Shown: positions 5,639-13,586 of the stretch, piece by piece
How positions within the stretch are numbered: position 1 is the stretch's first letter
Layout of the letters: each line of letters begins with the position of its first letter
Source: a virus
Strand: one strand, 5' to 3'
Virus record (IMG/VR): IMGVR_UViG_3300048507_001041
Coordinates: 1-44,550 of that record
DNA: 44,550 nucleotides
The notes under the pieces: generated by a model
What the model was told of the DNA's origin: nothing
Seen by the model: only the letters and a program-made list of their open reading frames with translations
The model's database searches: none
Position numbers and translations under genes: made by a program

Positions 5639-8060
5639 TTTTCATCGCCTCGATACTGCATGCAGATGGTGCTTCTTCTGTTGTTGACTTCTCTACTTTA
5701 CTGGCAGCTCTATTTCTTAGGTAATATGTAGTTTTTAAACCTGCTTCCCAGCAAGCTATGTAAACATCATTTAAATATTTTAAGGATGTTGTCTTATTAT
5801 AAAGATTAAAGCTTACTGCTTGGTCGATCCATTTTTGACGCACCGCATTACATTCGATTAGTTTAAACATATCTCTATCGAATGCTGTCTTGTACTTTTG
5901 TTTCAATTCTTCTGGTATAGATCCATTTAATAGTGATAAATCGCCGTCAACACTTTTCACCATAGCAGATATTTCGGACGACCAGAGACCTTTATTTTTC
6001 ATATCTTTAACAAAATGTTCGTTAGTGATATAGAAATTACCGCTTTTATTCTCGTAGACAAAAAGAACTGAGAAGTTTGGCTCTATGCTTTGTTCTATTC
6101 CATTAATGTAACCAATAGTTGCGGTAGGAGCAATAGCCATAACATTAGAGTTTCTCATGCCCGATTCTTTAATTTGCTCACGCACTTTTTGCCAAGTATC
6201 TAAGGTTTCGCCTTTTAGCCCTTCTTTTTTACCTCTGTAAGACATTAAGTTTTTGTAAGAATCGATAGGTAAAATACTCTTGCTCCATAAAGATCCTTCG
6301 TAGGTATTATAGGATCCTTTTTCTTTGGCAATGAGGGAGCTTGCATATATTGCATGACACGAATAAAACTCAAAAAGCTTATCGTTAAATTCTATTGCTT
6401 CATTGCTGTCAATTTGAATCTCAAGCATATGTAGAATGTCGTGCAAGCCCATCATGCCTAAGCCTATTGGTCTATGTTGAATATTGGATTTTTCCGCTTC
6501 CTTAGTCGGGTAAAAATTAATATCAATGACATTGTCAAGTATTCTAATTGCCGTATGAATTGTTGACTCTAACTTTTTGTAGTCAATTGCATAATTAGAT
6601 TTTCCGTGAGTAGTCTTCTCTATTAAATGATTTTTTAAATTAACTGAGCCTAAATTACAAACCGCAGTTTCTCCAATTTCTACTTTTTCGCCTGCTTTAT
6701 ATTTAGAAGATTTGGTATGTAGTGTGATTTCTGTGCAAAGATTAGAGCTGTGAACTGCTCCTTCATGTTGATTTGTATAACGTATATTACAAGGATCTTT
6801 AAATGTATTCCAAGGATGGGATGTTTCGAATAAAACTTTCAGCATTTTTTTCCACAATTCTTTTGCGGGAATTATTCGATAATTTTTAATTGAACCTGCG
6901 TCTGCTGCTTTACATAACTCGTCGTATCGATTATCAAAATCCTCTCCGAAAAGATCGTGAAGGGTTTTTCCGTTTTCATCTTCAGTATCTCTTGGATCAA
7001 AGAAATACCAGGCGTCTTCATTTTGAACCCTACGCATAAATTCGTCTGGAACCCAAGATGCTGTATTCATGTCATGGCAACGAAGTCTATCATCTCCTGT
7101 ATTTCTTCTTAGATTTAAGAAATCTTCGAAATCTAAATGCCATGGCTCAAGATAAGCGCATCCAGCTCCTGGACGCTTACCACCTTGATTTACTGCGACC
7201 AAAAGATCGTTGTATATTTTAAGCCAAGGGACCAAGCCGCTAGAAATGCCGTTAGTTCCCTGAATATGAGAACCTGTAGACCGAAAAGGGGTAACATCAA
7301 GGCCAAGGCCACCGGCGTACTTTGATTTACGAGCTTCTTGCCAAGCACCGTCAAAGATGCCGTCAATACTATCATCAAAAGTATTAAGGTAGCAAGAACT
7401 AAGCTGCGAGTGAGTAGTTCCACTGTTGAAAAGGGTTGGGGTCGATGGGGTATATAAAAATTGGCTAAATAGATCGTAAAATTCTATAGCCTTTTCATCT
7501 TTATCTTTTTCGTTTATAGCTAATCCCATTGCCACACGCATCCAAAAAGCTTGAGGTGTTTCCATTATTTTACTATCTTGCTTAATGAAATACCTATCAA
7601 AAAGAATTTGTATACCTAAGTATTTAAAGTCTTTATCTCTTCTAATTTTTAATGCATTAGATAATTTATTTAAATCAAAGTCAAGTAGTCTTTTATCTAA
7701 CCTGTCTTCTTTTACTAATTTTTTTATATTTTGTATAAAGCTTTTTCTATACTGAAGTCTAAACGCATCGGAATCTACGCCTTCCTTAAATACTTCTTTG
7801 TACAAACAATTTAATAAAAGCTGTGCAGCAGCGTAAGAATAATTGGGTTCTTTTTCTATCTTTTCACGAGCAGATAATATTAGTGCTTGATCTATTTCTT
7901 TGGTAGTTATTTTATCAAATAATTGAAGTTGTGCATCTAAGACTATTTCGCTCGCAGAAACATCTTCTATTTCTTCACAAGCTCTTTGTGCACTTGCATT
8001 AATTTTGTCTACTTCAAAGCTTTCTAGGCGGCCATTTCTCTTCTTAACTTTTATATCCAT
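5610..8060 (-). CDS. nrdA: Ribonucleoside-diphosphate reductase class I large subunit
   Basis: An 816-residue R1 protein. An N-terminal ATP-cone (residues about 1-90, VKKRNGRLESFEVDKI) allows allosteric control by ATP/dATP. Active-site residues are visible: C223 (SQLSSCYL), N440-L-C442-T-E444 with the thiyl cysteine C442, and C468 (AVCNLGSVNL). The radical-transfer pair Tyr-Tyr (TTYYLRNRA) is near residue 785 and the C-terminal shuttle is C812-E-S-C815. Length is normal for a class Ia/Ic enzyme. With NrdB it converts NDPs to dNDPs. TTGAAA-N17-TAAAAT ends six bases before the ATG and no ribosome site is present; a second promoter-like sequence lies about 60 bases further upstream. Confidence 0.97.
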   Translation of the reverse strand: MDIKVKKRNGRLESFEVDKINASAQRACEEIEDVSASEIVLDAQLQLFDKITTKEIDQALILSAREKIEKEPNYSYAAAQLLLNCLYKEVFKEGVDSDAFRLQYRKSFIQNIKKLVKEDRLDKRLLDFDLNKLSNALKIRRDKDFKYLGIQILFDRYFIKQDSKIMETPQAFWMRVAMGLAINEKDKDEKAIEFYDLFSQFLYTPSTPTLFNSGTTHSQLSSCYLNTFDDSIDGIFDGAWQEARKSKYAGGLGLDVTPFRSTGSHIQGTNGISSGLVPWLKIYNDLLVAVNQGGKRPGAGCAYLEPWHLDFEDFLNLRRNTGDDRLRCHDMNTASWVPDEFMRRVQNEDAWYFFDPRDTEDENGKTLHDLFGEDFDNRYDELCKAADAGSIKNYRIIPAKELWKKMLKVLFETSHPWNTFKDPCNIRYTNQHEGAVHSSNLCTEITLHTKSSKYKAGEKVEIGETAVCNLGSVNLKNHLIEKTTHGKSNYAIDYKKLESTIHTAIRILDNVIDINFYPTKEAEKSNIQHRPIGLGMMGLHDILHMLEIQIDSNEAIEFNDKLFEFYSCHAIYASSLIAKEKGSYNTYEGSLWSKSILPIDSYKNLMSYRGKKEGLKGETLDTWQKVREQIKESGMRNSNVMAIAPTATIGYINGIEQSIEPNFSVLFVYENKSGNFYITNEHFVKDMKNKGLWSSEISAMVKSVDGDLSLLNGSIPEELKQKYKTAFDRDMFKLIECNAVRQKWIDQAVSFNLYNKTTSLKYLNDVYIACWEAGLKTTYYLRNRAASKVEKSTTEEAPSACSIEAMKNGETCESCQ

Positions 8061-8066
8061 GAAGGT

Positions 8067-8095
8067 ATTTTACACAGGGGTATTTTGTATTTCAA
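8067..8095 (-). promoter_or_regulatory. Candidate promoter for nrdA (possibly leaderless)
   Basis: TTGAAA, 17 bases, TAAAAT, then six bases (ACCTTC) and the nrdA ATG. This repeats the nrdB arrangement, and nrdA also lacks a Shine-Dalgarno sequence. AT-rich composition raises the chance of coincidence, but the identical spacing at both genes is suggestive. Confidence 0.45.
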
Positions 8096-8118
8096 TAAAA
8101 ACAATAATTTGATATATT

Positions 8119-8138
8119 TTCCTATGTTACCATAGAAA
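8119..8138. repeat. Dyad symmetry upstream of nrdA
   Basis: CTATG-TTAC-CATAG at 8122-8135, extended by TTTC/GAAA-type flanks to about 8 pairs with one wobble. It overlaps the -10 of the upstream nrdA promoter candidate and lies 42 bases past the end of the dehydrogenase gene. It could be an operator or the hairpin of a weak terminator; no U-run follows it on the minus strand. Confidence 0.35.
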
Positions 8139-8152
8139 TTCGTGTAATGCAA
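8124..8152 (-). promoter_or_regulatory. Second candidate promoter upstream of nrdA
   Basis: TTGCAT, 17 bases, TAACAT, reading towards nrdA, giving a leader of about 57 bases. It lies in the only sizeable gap (119 bp) in the left half, between the dehydrogenase gene and nrdA, as expected for a separate nrd transcription unit. Confidence 0.4.
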
Positions 8153-8179
8153 GACCAATCTCGCTAACTTATTAACAAT

Positions 8180-9010
8180 CTATTCTTTAACTGCAGATTC
8201 TGACCTAGCCCAATCTAAATCGCTCCTTACATCAAGGTTTACTTCCCAAGCAGATTTTAATAATTTTGGATCTAATCCATTTTTTTCGAAAGTTTTTATT
8301 AGAGCATTAATATCTTTGGGGAAGCATGTGCCGCCGAAACCTTTATCTCCATCATGGCCTGGCACTTGAAAGTGAGATTGCCCGATTCGCTTATCACTCA
8401 TTACGCCATTAATAATTGAGTGCCAGTCTAACCCAAGCTTATTAATCAAACCATGGATTTCGTTAAAAAAACTAACCTTAGTTGCAAAGAAGCAATTGGC
8501 TATATACTTAACGGATTCAGATTCATCGCTCTTCATTAATATAGTTTGTATGTTCGGGAATGCATTGTTGAATAATTTAATAGCTTTTTCACCAACACTT
8601 TTCTTTCTAGTATACCCTACCACATGCCTATCGGCATTTAAAAAATCTTCTTTGGCAAGTTTGGCAGTCAGGAACTCGGGAGAATGAACAATATTAAGAT
8701 TACGATGTTTACTCTGTAGGTTTTTAGTTGTGCCGATTGGTACTGTAGATTTTATAATAAATATAGCATTTGAACCAATAGAGTCAATTTCATCAAAACA
8801 AGACTCTATAATTGATAGATTGCAATCAGCTCCCATGGCATCTTTCATGGGGGTTGGTACACTAATAAAAACAAAATTTTGAGTTAAAACTTCTTCTAAT
8901 GAATTCTGCGATATATCAGGATTCTTGTCGAAAACTTTTACATCGTATTTACCGAAACCGCTGGCAACTGCAGAACCAACAAACCCATTGCCAATTACTC
9001 CAATTTTCAT
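8180..9010 (-). CDS. UDP-glucose/GDP-mannose dehydrogenase family protein, short form
   Basis: A 276-residue protein starting MKIGVIGNGFVGSAVA, the NAD-binding G-x-G-x-x-G. It continues with VFISVPTP, IIKSTVPIGTT, HSPEFLT, VKYIANCFFATKVSFFNEI, and GFGGTCFPKDINAL with the catalytic cysteine, all UDP-glucose 6-dehydrogenase signatures. The family oxidises C6 of UDP-glucose or a similar sugar to the acid. It stops soon after the catalytic motif and lacks the C-terminal UDP-binding domain (usual length about 390-450), so activity is uncertain. I chose the ATG at 9010 because it forms ATGA with the stop of the epimerase gene; an in-frame ATG at 9034 would add eight residues. Confidence 0.88.
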   Translation of the reverse strand: MKIGVIGNGFVGSAVASGFGKYDVKVFDKNPDISQNSLEEVLTQNFVFISVPTPMKDAMGADCNLSIIESCFDEIDSIGSNAIFIIKSTVPIGTTKNLQSKHRNLNIVHSPEFLTAKLAKEDFLNADRHVVGYTRKKSVGEKAIKLFNNAFPNIQTILMKSDESESVKYIANCFFATKVSFFNEIHGLINKLGLDWHSIINGVMSDKRIGQSHFQVPGHDGDKGFGGTCFPKDINALIKTFEKNGLDPKLLKSAWEVNLDVRSDLDWARSESAVKE

Positions 9011-9918
9011 TGTGGTCGATTCGCTTTTACCCAATCTTCAAATCTTTGGGCGGGGTTCCATCCAAGTAGAGTTCTGGCTTTCGTGTTGTCGGCCAAAGTC
9101 TCTCTGGATTCTCCTGGTCTGGCATCAATAAAAGAATGTTTGCCCCCGACTAAATCAACGATGTCAAGGACAGAGTGATTTCTTCCGGTGCCAAGATTAA
9201 ACATTTCACCGATAATTTCTTTATTTTGTGACTCTCCAGCCAAGTACATAGCTTCAGCAATATCTTTTACATATGTATAATCTCTAGTTTGAAGCCCATC
9301 ACCTACAACCGTCATTGGTTGACCTGCTTCTTTTTGCCTGAAGAATAGGCCAATAACAGGAGCATAGTCGCCAGCTAAAGGTTGACGCTCACCGTAAACA
9401 TTAAAAAATCTAAATAGTACAGTTTCTAGCCCAAAAAGCTTTGTGTACATTTTGCATAATTCTTCACAATTTGCTTTGCTTACAGAATAAGGATTAAGGC
9501 AATCATTTGGCATATCCTCTTGTAGTGGAATCGGATTAGCTAAACCGTAGCAAGAAGAAGTTCCGGCAAACATTACTCGCTTGCAGTTGTTCAGTCTTGC
9601 GGATTGCAGAACATTAACTGTCCCAAGGGAGTTGTTTTTTACTGCATCAGATGGATCTTGCACACAAATTTGTATGCGAGATCGAGCAGCTAAATGAAAA
9701 ACGAAATCAACTCCTTTAAATAAAGGTTCAAGCTTATCAAAATCACAAATGTCAACTTTATGATTTTCCGTATCTTCTCTCCAGTTAAAATTTGAATTAG
9801 CAGTAGAAGACTCATCGTCAACTACTACGACTTCATGCCCTGCTTTTAGCAAGCGTTCAATAAGATGACTACCAATAAAGCCAGCCCCACCAGTAACTAA
9901 GGATTTTATTTTATGCAT
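9007..9918 (-). CDS. NAD-dependent sugar epimerase/dehydratase (UDP-glucose 4-epimerase-like)
   Basis: A 303-residue extended short-chain dehydrogenase. Seen: TGGAGFIGSHLIERLL for NAD binding, HLAARSRI, the catalytic Ser in TSSCYG, the Y-x-x-x-K pair in NPYSVSKANCEE, then RFFNVYGERQ and GDGLQTRDYTYVKDIA, typical of GalE/WbpP-type nucleotide-sugar epimerases. The exact substrate (UDP-Glc, UDP-GlcNAc or UDP-GlcA) cannot be told by eye. It is translationally coupled (ATGA) to the dehydrogenase downstream, so the two may act in sequence on one UDP-sugar (inference). Confidence 0.9.
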   Translation of the reverse strand: MHKIKSLVTGGAGFIGSHLIERLLKAGHEVVVVDDESSTANSNFNWREDTENHKVDICDFDKLEPLFKGVDFVFHLAARSRIQICVQDPSDAVKNNSLGTVNVLQSARLNNCKRVMFAGTSSCYGLANPIPLQEDMPNDCLNPYSVSKANCEELCKMYTKLFGLETVLFRFFNVYGERQPLAGDYAPVIGLFFRQKEAGQPMTVVGDGLQTRDYTYVKDIAEAMYLAGESQNKEIIGEMFNLGTGRNHSVLDIVDLVGGKHSFIDARPGESRETLADNTKARTLLGWNPAQRFEDWVKANRPQ

Positions 9919-9945
9919 GTAAGTTTATACACGCAAGAAAAGGAA

Positions 9946-10164
9946 TTAAAGAGATTCTTTAAGCATATCCATGAATGCTTTTCTGGCAATATTAAACTGA
10001 TCAAGGGTAAATTGTGCATTTTTTGCTTTACTGTCTAAGTCGGCAATATGCTGTATGATCGTTTTTTGCTCATCACTCATATCTTCAAGGACATGATCGT
10101 TACCGTCGATAGAGATTATTGTTTGATTCTCTTCTGTATTTTGATTAGTTTCTTCTTCAGACAT
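9946..10164 (-). CDS. Small acidic conserved phage protein (DUF6447-like)
   Basis: A 72-residue acidic protein: a variable acidic N-terminus, then TIISIDGNDHVLEDMSDEQK, then a helical part ending in KAFMDMLKESL. This 'IDG..-(Y/H)-x-(L/V)-ED-(M/L)-(S/T)-(D/E)-(E/D)' plus coiled-coil layout resembles DUF6447-type proteins of marine phages (recognised from memory, not searched). Its function is unknown. It sits 1-2 bases after the GDP-fucose synthase stop and before the epimerase, and is probably co-transcribed with them. Confidence 0.7.
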   Translation of the reverse strand: MSEEETNQNTEENQTIISIDGNDHVLEDMSDEQKTIIQHIADLDSKAKNAQFTLDQFNIARKAFMDMLKESL

Positions 10165-10166
10165 AA

Positions 10167-11111
10167 TTAAATATTATTTATATACCAATTATAAGTTTGC
10201 TCAATACCTTTTTCAAGTGTTGTTATACTAGAAAAGCCAAGGTTTTTAATAATTGAGTTATCCATTTTTTTTCTAAAAGTTCCGTCAGGCTTCGATTTAT
10301 CAAAAACTATTCTGCCTGAATAACCAATAATATCTTGAATCAAATACATTAGTTCAGATACAGAAACCTCTTCTTCTGAGCCGCAATTTAAATGAGAGAT
10401 TCCTTTCGAGTAAATATCGCCGGCATCTATGTTTTCGAGGCAAAAAGTAACCGCGTTAGCCAAATCTTCGACATAAAGAAATTCCCTGAGGGGTTTTCCG
10501 CTACCCCACACCTCTATCTCTTTTTGATTAGAAATTTTTGCAGCATGAACTTTATTAATAAATGCAGGAAGTACGTGAGATGTTTGCAAGTCAAAATTAT
10601 CCCTCGGGCCATACAAATTACAAGGCATTAAGGAGTAAAAGTTACTGCCATACTGAGAATTAAATGCTTCGCACATTTTCAGTGCCGCTATTTTAGCGAT
10701 AGCGTAAGGTTCATTCGTTTTTTCTAGTATACCTGTAAATAATGAATTTTCTTGAATTGGTATTCTTGCATCTCTTGGGTAAATACATGAAGAGCCAAGA
10801 TTAATTAATTTTGAAATACCATAAACTTGCGATGATTTAATAATATTTGAGGCTATTTGTAAGTTTTCGTATATGAAATCGCCTCGGTATGTATTGTTGG
10901 CTAATATACCACCAACTTTAGCTGCACATAAAATAACATAATCAATTTTTTCATTCTTGAAAAATTTACCAACATCTTGCTGGCTGGTTAAATCTAATTC
11001 ATCTCTGGTCTTGGTTACTATATTTTTGTAACCTTTTGATTTTAAATTATCTAACACTGCGGAACCGACCATTCCTCTATGGCCGGCTACGAAGACTTTA
11101 CTTTCTTTCAC
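10167..11111 (-). CDS. fcl: GDP-L-fucose synthase
   Basis: A 314-residue bifunctional epimerase-reductase that turns GDP-4-keto-6-deoxy-D-mannose into GDP-L-fucose with NADPH. Clear family signatures: VFVAGHRGMVGSAV, DYVILCAAKVGGILANNTYRGDFIYENL, LGSSCIYPRDA, the catalytic Y-x-x-x-K in NEPYAIAKIAALK, MPCNLYGPRDNFD and GSGKPLREFLYVEDLA. Length is normal. It overlaps gmd by 4 bases, so both steps of the pathway are made together. Confidence 0.97.
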   Translation of the reverse strand: MKESKVFVAGHRGMVGSAVLDNLKSKGYKNIVTKTRDELDLTSQQDVGKFFKNEKIDYVILCAAKVGGILANNTYRGDFIYENLQIASNIIKSSQVYGISKLINLGSSCIYPRDARIPIQENSLFTGILEKTNEPYAIAKIAALKMCEAFNSQYGSNFYSLMPCNLYGPRDNFDLQTSHVLPAFINKVHAAKISNQKEIEVWGSGKPLREFLYVEDLANAVTFCLENIDAGDIYSKGISHLNCGSEEEVSVSELMYLIQDIIGYSGRIVFDKSKPDGTFRKKMDNSIIKNLGFSSITTLEKGIEQTYNWYINNI

Positions 11112-12139
11112 TTTGAGAGAAGTTTGTAATCATTCTCGTACATTTTTTTAACCAAACCGTAGAAGTCAGTTTTACGAGTCCAGCCCATCTCCTGCTCCGC
11201 CAGGCAGCAATCTCCGCAAAGCTCATGAACTTCAGCGGGCCTATAAAATTTTGGATTAACCTTAAAGATTAGTTTGCCGTCTTCGGTATAATATTCTTCG
11301 TTTTCTGCGGAGCCTTTCGCTATAAATTTAATATCAGCACATTTTAAACTTTCATTCAAAAATTCACGAACGGTATACATCTTGCCGCTAGCGAGAACAT
11401 AGTTTTTTGGCTTGTCTCTGTTGATCATCATCCATACTCCTTCCATGAAATCTTCTGCATCAGTCCAGTCTCGTTGAGCATCAATATTGCCGAGTTGCAG
11501 GATGGAGATTTCTTTACCGCTTTCAATTGCATGCTTAATTTTTGCGACACCGTTGCTGATTTTTCTTGTAACAAAATCGAGACCTCTTCTTGTGCCCTCG
11601 TGATTAAATAGCCAGCCTTGAATCGCAAACAAACCATAAGATTCTCTGTAAACCCTAACAATGTGACGTGCCGCGCACTTTGCTGCGCCATAAGGAGATT
11701 GTGGTCGTAATGGATGCTCTTCATTTTGGGGGCTATAAATAACATCGCCAAATTCTTCGGAGGATCCTGCGTTATAGAAACGACAAGCTGGTGCAAATCT
11801 TCTGATTGATTCTAATATATGAAGAACTGCATCTGCGTCAGTATCCCATGTTTGAATTGGATAATCCCAGCTACCCGCAACAAAAGACTGGGCGGCAAAA
11901 TTAATAAAATAATCAGGCTGAATATTAATGATGGCATCCCTCATGCTGTGGGCATCATTTAGGTCCATATTGATTAATTGAAGTCGTGGTTCATTCTCTA
12001 AATGCAAGATATTCTCGTGATTCTTAACGCTAAGACGGCGAACTGCTCCGTAGATTTTAAAATTAGTATTTTTTAGTAAGTAGTCAGCCATATGGCTACC
12101 ATCTTGACCTGTTACTCCTGTTATAATTATTTTTTTCAT
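11108..12139 (-). CDS. gmd: GDP-mannose 4,6-dehydratase
   Basis: A 343-residue extended SDR that dehydrates GDP-D-mannose to GDP-4-keto-6-deoxy-D-mannose. Signatures: IITGVTGQDGSHMADYLL, YGAVRR, INFAAQSFVAGSW, AGSSEEFGDV (the Ser/Glu catalytic segment; most relatives have SSEMYG), PYGAAK with the Tyr and Lys, FNHEGTRRG (usually FNHESPRRG) and LGNIDAQRDW. The two motif changes are modest and leave the catalytic residues in place. Together with fcl it completes GDP-L-fucose synthesis from GDP-mannose. It begins two bases downstream of the methyltransferase stop. Confidence 0.97.
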   Translation of the reverse strand: MKKIIITGVTGQDGSHMADYLLKNTNFKIYGAVRRLSVKNHENILHLENEPRLQLINMDLNDAHSMRDAIINIQPDYFINFAAQSFVAGSWDYPIQTWDTDADAVLHILESIRRFAPACRFYNAGSSEEFGDVIYSPQNEEHPLRPQSPYGAAKCAARHIVRVYRESYGLFAIQGWLFNHEGTRRGLDFVTRKISNGVAKIKHAIESGKEISILQLGNIDAQRDWTDAEDFMEGVWMMINRDKPKNYVLASGKMYTVREFLNESLKCADIKFIAKGSAENEEYYTEDGKLIFKVNPKFYRPAEVHELCGDCCLAEQEMGWTRKTDFYGLVKKMYENDYKLLSK

Positions 12140-12141
12140 TT

Positions 12142-12744
12142 TTAGATTATATATTTTTTATGATTTAAATCAATGTTTAAGTTTTTATATATCCATAGTA
12201 CCGCATTTCCATTATGGAACGGTTTGCCATATTGCGCATCAAAATTGTGTGTCTCTTCACTAACCACCCATTTGTCTTTTTCGACTCTTTGCTGAAAAAT
12301 GTAATTGAATTCATTAGAGTTTTTGACATAGGAATCTAAAGGTTTATTGTAACCCACTGCCCAAGAAATTAAACATGCCTTGCTAGTATTGTAGATCTTA
12401 GATAAAACTTCTTGTGCTAAACCGTCTACTTTTTGCATATGGTAATCTCCTCTGCCTATATGCTCGATAGTTGAAATAGAAAGAACAGACTTATTGGAAA
12501 AATCTACATTTTCAGCATATTCTTTGATTGTGGATCTTCGGTCTATTGGATCAACCACTGGGTGGTTAGATTTTATGTAATATGGTAAAACAGCCCCAAT
12601 CTCAATAAAGTCACTATCTTTAAAAAGATCTAAAAAACGTAAGGCAACAGGTATTTCAACACATCTTTCATTAATGATAGTTTCGTTATGCGGGTGATCG
12701 AAGTAATATTTTATATCAAAAATTGAATTCATTAAATTTATCAT
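12142..12744 (-). CDS. SAM-dependent methyltransferase-like protein
   Basis: A 200-residue protein. DFIEIGAVLPYYIKSNHPVVDPIDR matches the first strand and SAM-binding loop of class I methyltransferases of the 'EIGNVLS.Y....H.VVD' type, and VLSISTIEHIGRGDY matches the fourth strand (S-I-S-T-x-E-H-I-G). Such enzymes are common in O-antigen and capsule clusters, where they methylate a sugar (family and context knowledge; the acceptor is not determined). The start at 12744 overlaps the glycosyltransferase by 29 bases; an internal ATG at 12732 would shorten this to 17. Confidence 0.75.
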   Translation of the reverse strand: MINLMNSIFDIKYYFDHPHNETIINERCVEIPVALRFLDLFKDSDFIEIGAVLPYYIKSNHPVVDPIDRRSTIKEYAENVDFSNKSVLSISTIEHIGRGDYHMQKVDGLAQEVLSKIYNTSKACLISWAVGYNKPLDSYVKNSNEFNYIFQQRVEKDKWVVSEETHNFDAQYGKPFHNGNAVLWIYKNLNIDLNHKKYII

Positions 12745-13450
12745 TTATTTTTTTTGTAATTTCACTAACTCTTTCATTCCATGAGTTAGGGCTAAAGGAT
12801 ATTTTTGTGATTATGCTTTTTAAATCATCTTCATTGTTATACTTAATGACTGGATAGTCCCAACACCAACCAACATCTGGAGCTATCACGGACTTATTCA
12901 TCGCGATAGCCTCTACAACGCACATTGGGCCCGCTTCAATCTTAGAAGTCACTAAAACGTAATCAGTTTTTAAGTAAGCTTGTTTTAAATCATCTTCAGA
13001 AAGTTTACCTTCTGTAAATGTTAATTCTATATTATCTAAATTACTTATAACATCTAAAATTTCAAGGTTTTTCCTTCCTGATTTATAAGATCTGCCGACG
13101 ACTAAAATCTTAATGTTTTTTTGCGGTAAAAAACTTTCAAAAGGAGGTGGATAAAAAACAATTGTTTTATCCTTAGGTAAATTATTTAGATATTTTTTAC
13201 CCATTGATATAGCCACATCGCATGCAGATGATATTCTATTCCACCAATTTATATCTTCTATGTGAGTAAAATAACAAACATCAAATTTAGTTTTTGATGT
13301 CATGGCATGCCAATTAAAATAAAAATTGATATCGGCATTGGCGTCTGCATTGTTAGATATCTTGGAGTTCGGTATATACTTATGAAAATGGTTTGCAAGT
13401 TTTTCCATTACCCAATTTCTATCTTGTAAGACTAAATTGTATTGAATCAT
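12716..13450 (-). CDS. GT-B glycosyltransferase, GT4-like
   Basis: A 244-residue GT-B protein. The C-terminal Rossmann domain has KILVVGRSYKSGRKN, then DYVLVTSKIEAGPMCVVEAIAMNKSVIAPDVGW, containing the E-x7-E donor motif of family 4 enzymes. The N-terminal domain is short but keeps DVCYFTHIEDINWWNRIS. At 244 residues it is well below the usual 350, so the acceptor domain is reduced. It starts with an ATGA overlap on the preceding 43-aa ORF and is followed by the methyltransferase; both may act on the same glycan. Confidence 0.8.
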   Translation of the reverse strand: MIQYNLVLQDRNWVMEKLANHFHKYIPNSKISNNADANADINFYFNWHAMTSKTKFDVCYFTHIEDINWWNRISSACDVAISMGKKYLNNLPKDKTIVFYPPPFESFLPQKNIKILVVGRSYKSGRKNLEILDVISNLDNIELTFTEGKLSEDDLKQAYLKTDYVLVTSKIEAGPMCVVEAIAMNKSVIAPDVGWCWDYPVIKYNNEDDLKSIITKISFSPNSWNERVSEITKKINDKFNEFNF

Positions 13451-13578
13451 TTTTGTTTATATAACCAAGATTGATCAGAGTCCACCAAACCATGTAAATG
13501 CTCGGGTGAGCCTTTGCCTCCGCCTCTTAATAATTGGTGACCAAAACTTAAATCAACCCCTTTGTATATATCATTCAT
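13447..13578 (-). CDS. Small hypothetical protein (43 aa)
   Basis: A 43-codon ORF (MNDIYKGVDLSFGHQLLRGG ... DQSWLYKQK) that fills the gap between two glycosyltransferase genes. Its TGA overlaps the next ATG (ATGA), the usual junction in this operon. No Shine-Dalgarno is seen. The composition looks coding (Gly/His/Trp-containing, no low-complexity Lys/Asn run). Not recognised; it could be a remnant of a larger enzyme. Confidence 0.45.
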   Translation of the reverse strand: MNDIYKGVDLSFGHQLLRGGGKGSPEHLHGLVDSDQSWLYKQK

Positions 13579-13586
13579 AATATATT

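Noticed and set aside
10175-10182. TATAAATA on the minus strand, like T4 late promoters; another on the plus strand at 2845-2852
   Set aside because: Each is single, one lies in coding sequence and the other points away from genes, and such octamers are expected by chance at this AT content.
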